A stretch of DNA of 64,000 nucleotides from Chlamydoabsidia padenii (lineage: Eukaryota; Mucoromycota; Mucoromycetes; Mucorales; Cunninghamellaceae): NCBI GenBank assembly GCA_025330725.1, contig JAIWND010000013.1:62001-126000 (forward strand). Direction: 5' to 3'. A program made the position numbers and the translations under genes. The notes beneath the pieces are model-generated. The model searched no databases and had not been told where the DNA came from. It was given only the letters and a program-made list of their open reading frames with translations. Shown here in pieces: positions 54,738-64,000 of this stretch (positions are counted from its first letter, which is position 1; every line of letters starts with the position of its first letter).

Positions 54738-57041
54738 GTTTACCTTCAGATTTGATCACAGGGATTACAAGATCTTCTTCCAGTGCGTGCCGGAAAAGTT
54801 GAGAGATGACCTTGATTTGTTGCCCACGGACAAGGATATAATTGAACGGCACACCAGTCACTCTGGCCATTTCTGTATAGTTAAATAGAAGCATCAGTTT
54901 TTCCAAAAGACGTAAAGGTAGGAAGGCATCCTATACAAGAGATATATAAAAAAATAGTCAGTATCATTGCACTGATAGAGATAGAGAGAGAGGACATCAA
55001 TTTGCTTACCTTGAGACAGTAGACAGCCAAGCGACGACGAGTTTCCGAGTTTCCGTTTTGCAGTTCCGTAATGATGGAGTGATGTACGTCTTCTTTCTGT
55101 TCCCCTATATCATAAAATAAAGTTGGATCCTTGTCCTCAAGTATTCATGCCGTATATTTACCTAAAAAGTGAGCACTGACGGAGTTTAGAGAGTACGACC
55201 GAAGTTTGTAATCCCGTTGAATAGCTTGATACATGTCCAGTTGTAAGCGTCCCTCCAAGTTAATTGCCTTGTTTTCACGAGTACCAAATGCTTTAGAAGA
55301 GAATTTAGTGTTCTTCGCTTCAGTTTTTGTTCCTAGTTTTCATATCAAAAGAAAGATTAGCCAAGCGATTCATTCATGATTTTATATCATAGTTATTTTT
55401 ACCTTTAATTCGACCCAAGAAGGGAAATTTTGCCAACCCCAAATGTTTCGCCCTGTCCAGTAAGTATGGGAAATCAAAGTTACTTGTGTTATAGCCAATC
55501 ACCACGTCAGGATCCACCTGTCAGATACGAAAATAATATTAGTATCAATGGCAACCCTTTCTGTCTACGTCCATCCGTTTACCTCTACAAAGAAGTCCCG
55601 CCATTTCTGCAGCAATTCTCTTTCATCGTAAAAGGATTGGACGTCGGTACCAACAATATGATCACAATCGTTCAAAGTAAACACATTGCGGACAAAAGGA
55701 TTCTTTTCGCCTATACAAATTAAAAAGTAAAACAGATGTTTAGTAGATACTCTTGTAGTAGTCATCATCTTTTTATTATTATTATTTACCTTGTACTTTA
55801 ACAACGGAAGCAATTTGAATGACAGGATCTTGATCAGCTTCAGGGAAGACACCTTTTCGACCAGCACATTCAATATCGAAGCTAAGGATACGTAGTGGAG
55901 CCATATCCGACCATTCCCCTTCAGGCGCATAACTGATGAATTTGTCATAGCTAGTGATATCATAAAGTGAGAATCAGTTATACACCATTCTATTCTTTTT
56001 CTAATAATACCTTGTAGTGACTTCAATCTGAGCTTCAGAGGAGTGTGTTTCAGACAAAGTATAGGAGCCAGCAGGAAGTTCGATCCAATTACATCCAGTT
56101 ACTTTACAATCGATCATAAATCGTAAGAGATAGGCCAAGTTACTTTCATAAGTTGTATCAGATTGGCACCTTCGATCAAGACCAGGGACAGTGACACCTT
56201 GTTCTACTTTACTCTTGACTTTATAGATATTTCGAGGATCGTAGACTGTGACCTTGACAAATGGTGATTTCATATCGCCCCGGTAACCATACAAGCTTTG
56301 TTTCATGGTGATGTCAAGACGATCGATGATATTGCTTTCACCAGTAGCAGTCTATAAAATAATATCAAAAAGTGTTAGTTATAGAATAGACAAAAGGTTT
56401 GGTATTTGACTTACTGTGAGAGCTTGTTGTAAAGCAGGTAAATGTGATTTTTTCAATCCGATAGGTGCAGGGAAGTAAAAGTAAGGAAGGAATCCATGAG
56501 CATTACAGAGAACGCTATTACCATTCTATATCAATATTGAACAAAATAAAAGAAAGGATCAGTAAAGAGGTGTTTTCTTTTGTAGTAGATTTACCTTGGT
56601 GATACCATAAAAGCGTACCACAGGGCGTTTGATCTTGTAATCCATATAGTCATCCATTTCTATTTGCTGAAAGACTACATCAAAGAGTCCGCAGTAAGTA
56701 AAAGAGGGTGATACTTGAAGCCGCATATTTACCTATTGAGTCTTTTGAAGGATCGATCTTGGGTACCGGTTGTCTGGACCAGATGGCTAAAGATAATACA
56801 AAATGGTTTGTTTCTTCAAGTGAGTTTCCATGTTTGATGAATATAGCCAAGTAAAGTACTTACAATGTTCATTCACTTTTGTTTCTTCCAAGATCTTGAG
56901 TTCTTCTTCAAACGCAGAGGAGCTGCTAACTTTTTGAGAATTGGTATCAGTTGTTTTTCGTTTCTTGACAGTAGCTCCAGGTTGGAATGGAGTTAAAGAG
57001 ATGGTGATTTCGTCTTCTCTGGGTCGACTAGGAGATGGCAT
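52518..57041 (-). CDS. POL3: DNA polymerase delta catalytic subunit
   Basis: About 20 short exons encode roughly 1,060 aa. The N-terminus is [20 protein letters not shown]. The exonuclease domain has [15 protein letters not shown] and [19 protein letters not shown]; the polymerase domain has [40 protein letters not shown] and [15 protein letters not shown]. All catalytic Asp/Glu are present. The C-terminus holds both metal sites: CysA ([16 protein letters not shown]) and CysB ([20 protein letters not shown]), the latter a 4Fe-4S site that binds the B subunit. The end is SNADWF. This is the lagging-strand replicative polymerase in the nucleus. One intron (about 54700-54745) has a 35-T run on the plus strand. 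The upstream 290 bp contain TTATCGCGCCAGC (coding strand), a possible E2F/MBF-type site. Confidence 0.95.
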
Positions 57042-57331
57042 GCTGTAATAGTGTAGGCTGGATCAATATACCAAAGGTAATGTAAGAGTGGAAAGAAAAG
57101 CAAATTTTTTGTTTGCGGATTTCCATTAAAAAAAGTCGCGAATTCTTGCTGGCGCGATAAACTCCGCTACTACTACTAAAAAAAAAAAAGACCCCCACAC
57201 TGTCAAATCATGTCACCCACCAATGTATGATTATATATAAAAGAGAGTTTTATTCTTTATTAAGTATGTAAAATGGGAGGAGGGGAGGAGATACTATTTA
57301 TACTACTAATATATGAGAGAGATAACAAAAC
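57042..57331 (-). promoter_or_regulatory. promoter region of the Pol delta gene
   Basis: 290 bp after the stop of the upstream SAC3-type gene. On the coding strand TTTATCGCGCCAGC and AATTCGCGAC lie about 100 bp before the ATG and look like MBF/E2F-class sites common before fungal replication genes. This is a visual match only. Confidence 0.35.
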
Positions 57332-59908
57332 TTACAATTGGCCCTTGATATCGATCTTCTTATACTTTTTCAAGCTTTCCGTCAGTCCAGCTGTTGCTAA
57401 TTTGGTATCCAAAGTCATCAGATTCAATTGTGCTGGAGGAATAAGAGCTTGTTCTTTTAAAAACTTGGTCAAGGCAGGAGTAGTTTCAAAGGCCAATTCA
57501 GATTCGATAAAACTAAATGCCAAAGAGGGTCGATAACTATTAATATTAACAATTAGAATGAATTAATCATCATTTTAGACTATGCATAATATACCTAATA
57601 CTTACGATTTACAAAGTATAATCAATGCTTGTACACGTTCTCTTTCGATGAATTGATCCATTAAATAACCCCCCATATTTGGTGCCGTGGTATACAATCT
57701 AAATAGTCGATGATAATTGGAAGTAGCAATGGCAGATCTAACGTCCAAAGCATGTTGTATCGAAGGGCATTTCTTTTGTTCGGGAGTGATACTTGCCATC
57801 ACAGAATTTATATCTATATAAATCAGATTAGTTAGTCATTCATACAGTCAGCTGTTTCAAGAGAAGAGAAAGAATCACTTACCAGCCCAGTTTTGTGTAT
57901 GTAAAAAGTATAAGAGTCGGTATGCAGTGAATTCATCCACATGTCCAGGCACACCTTGAGCGTAAAGATATTTCAGTTGAGTTTGGTTTTGATTGAATTC
58001 ACCCAAATCTGCCTAAAGAAAGAAGAACAAGTGTTAAAAATGTTGATAATACCATTATCAATCATTACCTTTTCCAAGGCAATGCGAGCATGAATTTCAT
58101 AGACTTGTACAGTGAATTCATTCTTGATGTGTTGCACCTAAAATAAAGATAATTAAAGTGTTATTAATTTACAAGAGGAGTGAGATTCCTTTCACTTACG
58201 GTCAAATCCTGTCGTAAAGATTTAAATTGATCACAAATGTAAGTATAGTTTCGTTCTTTTGTCCATTTTGATTTCAGTAACTCCAATGTTTTTTGTAAGA
58301 TTGGTAAAGGTCGGACAGTAGAAGGATCAGGTGCTGATGTTAGTCGAAGGTAGTTCTTTTCCAAGTTGGTTGCTGTTCCAATAACAATATGTCGATCCCA
58401 ATCCATTTCATCCTACACCCAAAGATTAGTAATCAGGATATCATTATTTATTGATCAAAGTTACTTACATTCGAAGATGATGCCATTGGTACTGGTGGAG
58501 AGGATCGACGCTGTTTAGCCAAATTGTTGCTTTCTTGGAATCGTCGTAATCTATTTTTCCTTTTTTCTGCCTCTTCAGGTGTTTCCTCGACTGTAAGAGT
58601 CGCCAAACCCCCCTTTTTCTTAGTGTTAGTATTCGCCTTTTTCTTTTTTGACTTTCGATTTGCTGGAGTTTCACACGCGCTGCATGAATTATGTAAGGAA
58701 TATGTTAGCTTGATCTTTGTCTACTTGTTTCTTTCTTTAACTTTACCTTGGTAAGTCCATTTCCGACCAATCAGTTGTTAATAATGTTCCATCATTGTGC
58801 TTTTCCATGATCAATTTCCGAAGTTCATTCTGAGCTAAATCCAACATTTCCGGAGGACTATACCGGAATACATCCTCGACATATACTCTAAGTGTTAAAA
58901 AAAAAAGATCAGTACTTTTTTTTTTTTTTTTTTATCACTTTGTTTGATAAAACACATTACTTACTTGAGAGATTGAGGCCATGATTCCATAGATAAAGGT
59001 CCAGATTCGCTTGGCTTTGGAGTGGAACTAATAGTAGTAGTAGTAGTAGTAGTAGAAGGAGGAGTAGGAGGAGGAGGAGGAGGAGCAACAACTGGTGGTG
59101 ATGGTTTGGACAGTCCTTGTTTCATTATTGTCATTTTCTTGTTACCTAGATGTCATAAAATCCAAGATATCATCAATGAACCATGCTCTATATATAGTAA
59201 TATTAGATAAGTTACCTGGTTTTTTAGCAATACCAAGTTGAACGGCTGGCTTGGTGATATTCAACTTGGCTATACTAGCAGTTGGAGCCGCAGCAGCAGC
59301 TGGAGTAGCAGGTGTGGTTGTGGTGGGTTGTTGATAATAATTGTAAGAAGGCGTTACAGAGGCACCAGTGACAGCTGCGCTAGTGGTAGGAGGATACTGG
59401 TGCCCATATGTGTAATCTTGAGAATAATAACCATTAGCAGTTTGTTGATTATAATAGTTGTAATCGTATTGATATCCCTGTGCAGCTGTGGTTGCTCCTA
59501 TTGATTGCTGTTGCTGCTGCTGCTGTTGTTGCTGTTCGGAAGGATAGTTTCCATGGTGTTGATAATATTGAGCATAATAAGCTTGGTTTTCTGCTTCAGA
59601 TGGATATTGTTGATAGTAAGCAGCGTAAGCTGGATCATTGGCGTAGGCTTCATGATACTGTTGCCAAGCTGCTTGGTCCCTATAAAAGTCAAAGCAATTT
59701 ATTAAAAGAGATTATTACAATGTACATTGTATGCTTACCAAGCTTGGTGTTCTGTGTTGTTCTGTTGGCTCGCCAGTGTGATGAATTAAAAAGGAGGTAT
59801 AGGTAGTGAAAAGGGAAAGAAAGATTTGTAAGTGTGGTTTTATTAGGTGAAGACAATATCGGCGTAAAAATAAATAGACCAAAACTCCGATCAAGTCACC
59901 CATTTCAT
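57332..59908 (-). CDS. SAC3/GANP-domain protein, Thp3/LENG8-like
   Basis: About ten exons encode roughly 650 aa. The N-terminal half is Gln/Tyr/Pro-rich ([40 protein letters not shown], then a poly-Gln and a [18 protein letters not shown] tract). The middle has [20 protein letters not shown] and basic [16 protein letters not shown]. The C-terminal half is the SAC3 domain: FIVIGT-like [94 protein letters not shown] and [15 protein letters not shown]. This layout fits Thp3 (yeast) and LENG8 (human), linked to transcription elongation and mRNA processing, rather than Sac3 itself. The first exon is not resolved: the coding frame is clear up to 59761, and ATGs at 59903 or 59908 are candidates. It is divergent from TTI1. 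Confidence 0.85.
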
Positions 59909-59959
59909 TCTTTTTCTTTTTACTTTACTTGATCTATCACTTTGTTTTTACCTGTATCA

Positions 59960-62900
59960 ATGGTGGATATGAACGAAGAATTGACTCATATAAGGCGGGA
60001 ACTATACTTGGAAATTCGTATTATATGCGACCCTCTATTGAAATGGAATGGACCTGTGACAAGAACATTCAGTCGCGAGGCTGGCTCTTGTATGACAAAT
60101 CTACTACAACTACTAGAGAAGGTGGACGATCCTGAAGCTACCATTGATGCAATTCTTATTGAAGCTATTGTATATCCACTTCTTGGTCTCTTTAAACACT
60201 CGGTGCAAAGTCCAACTCGCTTCGACATCATCTACCAAGGTCTCCTCCAATGCTTACTATTCCTACTCAACAATACTCTATGGTCCTACACCTTCACACC
60301 AGAAATGATGAAACAGTATCTCATGTTGTTCATAAACTGCTTAAAACAACCTGAACGCAATAACGATACTGGTAACAATACAGTGGGGATCTATGACAAA
60401 CAAGCAACTTCTTCTACAATTACTTCTGGTGCTACTGAAGTCATCAAGCTCTTGGCAGTCTCATGTATATCTGCATCCTTACCAATATCACCTTCAAGAA
60501 AAACGAGTGGCTCGTCGTCCTTGGGACAACAACAACGTTACAACATCAACCTCTTGCCTGCCTTATTATCGGAACCGTTCCGTTATGTGATTGGACAATG
60601 CATCACGGAGCTACTGGGGACTATTCGACATGATCATGATTTGGCCTTACGATTGGCAGCACTCGATACTCTTCATCAACTCTTATTTGACAACATACAG
60701 GATTCTGACGAATTGCTTCACTTTATGCCTGGTGTAACATCGACTTTATGCAAGGTGGTTTGGCAGAAACAAGAAAAGGAACATCATCAAGTTATTGCTT
60801 ACTCGGTGGACCTCATTGGTGATATCATTGGGGCAACAATGGATAATCGATTAAACTCGGAATTTATCAAGCACTATGACTCGCTGGATGATCTCAAACA
60901 TATATGGCTATCTATGAAACAACAATCAAGTCAAATTGACGCTCTCGAAAGGTAAAAAGAAAAAAAAAAAAAAAAAGAATCATAACACTGACATGTCTAA
61001 CATACTCTGAGGAAAATAGGCAACAAACGAAAAGCATGGATCAACAACACATTGAATCGACGGAAACAGATCAACGACAATCTGGGGTAAAGACGAAACG
61101 CACACAGGCTTGGTACACTCAATCGAAAACAGCACTTTATAATCTCATGAAAGGTGTTTTGAAAATCAGTCATCATCCCAACTGGAATGTCCGTCTGGCC
61201 TTTGTCGATTTATGCTACAAGCTACTGATCAACTGTTGGGCAACTGTGGATAACTGTATTCCTCTTTTTATCGACACCATGGTACAGCTGGTTGATGATA
61301 GCTACCCTCAAGTAGCGAACACATGTAAAGAACATATCCTACAACTCAAGCAAACCACGAACTTTGAAACTTCACTCATGCCGAATCTCAAGGAAGGACT
61401 CTATTCGGCTATTCTGGGACTACCGCGACAATTGATTGCTGGCGACGAACAAGGTAACCTATATGCTATGCGTCGAATCATTGGGTACACCTACTTTTTA
61501 CAACATCATGCTGGGACAGTCTTTGATGCATCGTTGGATCGAATCTCGGATGGTTGGTTGGCAGCATTGGAAATCGACAAACATAGTTTAAACGTCTTGG
61601 AAGAAAAACAATCGGCTCGGTATATTGAACTAGGCGACACATGTGATCTTTTACCAACGGTAACTTATCCCAAGCTTCGATTCAATCATTTGGTGACAAC
61701 AGCAACAGCAGACCAAGCAGTACACATGCTTAACGTTATTGGTCGATATGCTCCCCTCAAACGATGGATAACTCACTTTATGGCATACATCACCGTAAAC
61801 AATACATCATCATTGGACGATTGTTTACCACAAGCAGCATTCATGGTACATTCACTGTTGGCTGGGGCAACATCGACTGTGGATGTTGATCTCGTAGGTG
61901 ATGATTCTAGTGGGCATGATACTTTGGATTTACAAAAAATTGGGCAGCGCGTACTGGTGGACATGTCTGAGACTTTGACCGTATCAACCTTGGGCTTCAA
62001 CAACAACAAGGCATCTTTGGCAAAGAAGGTTGATGGATCAGCAACGGCGGATATGGAAGGTAACAAGGTGGTTACTATTTGTTTGGCATTACAAATCGTC
62101 AGCTTGGCATGTGGAATTATTGGAAAAGAGGCAACAAACGACCATTTGATCACACTACTCTATCCAATTCTGGCCCACCTTGGCTCGACCAATGTTGCTA
62201 TTCACACGTATGCTCTGATTACACTGGACAACATTGCATTGATATGTGGCAAGCGCGATGGGCAACAACTGGCTATGGACAATATGGATTATATCATCAA
62301 TGGTGTTTCTCAACGAATCTCCATGTTATACGACAATCCTCAGGCTCCTTTAGTACTCAAGGCTGTGGTGCATGTTGGCGGGATTGCTACTCTGGATTAC
62401 TTGCAGGATTCTGTGGAAGAAATCTTTGATGCCCTGGATCGATATCATATGCATGAAGGATTATGTCGACAGCTTTGTGGAGTACTATTTGAAATCGTGC
62501 AAACAGCCGCGACCTCTTTACCCTCAGCAACAATCAACAAAGACACTTCAAACGACGGCATCAACCACAATAAGAACAGTGATCTTGGCACGATATCCCC
62601 CTCCATTCAAGAATTCATACAACAGCGTCAACAATGGAACTCGGAATCAACCTCAAACGAATCGCCAAATACAGTAGATGACATTGGACAGTACTTTATG
62701 GAACAACGACAATCTGGTAAAGAAGACAAGGATATTTTGGAATTAATGGCGCAAACCGAAAATGCAGGCAAGGGATTAGATAATACACCAACAAATGACA
62801 GTGACAACGAGGAACAGCAAACCGATGAACCACCACCACCTCTCACTAATACTCAAGATCTGACGTTAAAAATCATGATCAAGGCGATCCATTTTTTGAC

Positions 62901-63591
62901 ATCTCCTTCAGACCAACTTCGTGCACAGATGCTTCAATTACTTTGTAATGGTGTTCGAATCCTGGCAACAAGAACAGACAAGTTGGATCCTGTGATACAT
63001 CAAGTATGGCCTTTGGTTATGAACCGATTGGATGACAAGACTCATTATGTGGCGTTTTATGCGGCTGAACTGGTACAGGTACTATCGGAAACTCGGGGCG
63101 ATTTTATCTCTGGACGATTTGCGGATGATGTTTGGCCACGATTCAAGGGACTAGTCATTCAAGCGGCAGCTCACATGGCTACATCCTCAACACCTATCTA
63201 TTCGACTTTCTCTTTTCCTCATCGATTACAGCGCTGCTTGTTGGATACATTGATCCGTGCGGCCAAATATATTCCTTTGAAACAACAAATAGCTTTGGAC
63301 TTGGTTGAATCAACGACATGGCTTTTATCTCAACATCGTGTACACCATGAACTCCAATCACTTACGATCCAATTGTATTTGGCTTTGTATCCACATCACC
63401 CCGACACTATCTGGCTACATGTCTTTGGTTTATCGGAATCACCTACTCTGCAACCAATGTCGGAAATGGCGATGGATATTCGACTGGATCCTCTGGTGGT
63501 ACCTGACTGGATGGCGGCTCAAAACAAGGAATATTATGAAAATGCCAATAAGATCTTGTCTTCTATGGATCGTATCTTGATTATCCATTGA
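59960..63591 (+). CDS. TEL2-interacting protein 1 (TTI1)-like HEAT-repeat protein
   Basis: Two exons (59960-60951, 61020-63591) joined in frame (ALER|QQTKS) give 1,187 aa. The protein is all-helical, HEAT/ARM-like: LEIRIICDPLLKWNGPVTRT, IEAIVYPLLGLFKHSV, LCLLFLLNNTLWSYTF-like segments, LALRLAALDTLHQLLFDNIQ, HHPNWNVRLAFVDLCYKLLI, NCIPLFIDTMVQLVDDSYPQ, LVLKAVVHVGGIATLDYLQD, DPVIHQVWPLVMNRLDDKTH and VWPRFKGLVI. Order and motifs match TTI1 of the TTT complex (Tel2-Tti1-Tti2), which with Hsp90 and R2TP folds PIKK kinases such as TOR, ATM and ATR. An acidic Gln-rich insert lies at about 870-950. ATG 59960 was chosen because the in-frame codons before it are not ATG. Its promoter is shared with the divergent SAC3-type gene, within less than 200 bp. 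Confidence 0.85.
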
Positions 63592-64000
63592 TGTATCATA
63601 TTAGCATAGATGTAGTTTTAATTGTAGTTGTAGTATACCCTTGTTTAATCAATAACAATAATTATAAAAAAAAAAGTACATTTGCCTCTTTAAAACGATA
63701 CACTACTTGATGTTCAGACAGTTTAGTGGTAGGATTTACATGAAGCGGGATTTAAATGTACAGAATTAGGGGACAAGTGGCCATGGGATGAAAAGATTCT
63801 GGATTTTTTTTTCAAACATGATTATCTCCCCTTGTAGACTACCTATGATGGTCAAACTTGGTTTACCGGATTGGAAAATTCATTCAGAATTGAGTTTTAA
63901 AATTTATATCCCAATCTTGATTCTTCAATTCATAGCTGTGGTATCGAAATCGGGATTTAAATTTTGCATGATTCAGACTCCCTGCATGGATCGGGATTTG
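63592..64000. other. intergenic region at the window end with three motif copies
   Basis: GCGGGATTTAAA at 63745-63756, TCGGGATTTAAA at 63950-63961 and TCGGGATTTG at 63991-64000 (cut by the window end), all in the same orientation. The stretch probably leads into the promoter of a gene to the right. Confidence 0.55.
63745..63756 (-). promoter_or_regulatory. recurrent motif (GCGGGATTTAAA form)
   Basis: First of three copies in 260 bp at the right edge, all reading CGGGATTT on the plus strand. Confidence 0.45.

Noticed and set aside
61773..62153. Minus-strand ORF inside TTI1
   Set aside because: Antisense shadow of a long intronless exon; no domain and no independent signals.

Overview
The window is nuclear DNA of a fungus, most likely an early-diverging (Mucoromycota-type) lineage. 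It is AT-rich. Genes are split by many 50-80 bp introns with GT/GC-AG ends. The gene content is plainly fungal: PMT-type mannosyltransferase, ALG6, IUNH, V-ATPase C, PITH protein, fungal GATA factor, kexin-type secreted proteins. Relics of Fanzor/TnpB, Helitron/Pif1 and PIF/Harbinger DNA also fit a Mucoromycota genome. No rRNA, tRNA or CRISPR array was found. The species assignment is an inference.

Layout. 1-10 kb is a mixed region: the tail of one gene, a small secreted protein, a decayed Fanzor C-terminus, a divergent PMT gene, a possible copia scrap, a 26-bp tandem repeat, a Pif1/Helitron helicase scrap, and a 3-kb PIF/Harbinger transposon with terminal inverted repeats and two broken convergent genes. 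From 10 to 28 kb come an MFS (monocarboxylate-type) transporter, an unusual Hsp70, a secreted repeat glycoprotein, a nucleoside hydrolase, ALG6, NAC beta (BTF3), an arginyl-tRNA-synthetase-like protein without the HIGH motif, a PITH protein, a Cys-rich GPI-type protein and a G-patch protein. Between 28 and 33 kb a GATA factor sits beside 2.7 kb without genes.

From 33 to 64 kb the genes are mostly housekeeping: U2SURP/SR140, two small unknown proteins, a CH-kinase-C1 fusion protein, eIF3l, V-ATPase C, CHCHD2/Mix17, RPS21, a Siva-like zinc protein, an F-box/LRR protein, DNA polymerase delta, a Thp3/LENG8-like SAC3 protein and TTI1. They do not form one pathway. The themes are ER glycosylation (PMT-like, ALG6), translation and folding (eIF3l, RPS21, NAC beta, Hsp70), replication/PIKK biogenesis (Pol delta, TTI1) and mRNA processing (U2SURP, Thp3-like).

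The best leads for new biology are four proteins with altered architectures or lost catalytic motifs (PMT-like, ArgRS-like, Hsp70 with a doubled lid, CH-kinase-C1) and a short motif, TTCAAATCCCGC or its complement, that recurs in intergenic DNA and lies about 55-190 bp upstream of many start codons. All protein names come from reading translated sequence and recognising motifs; no database search was run.
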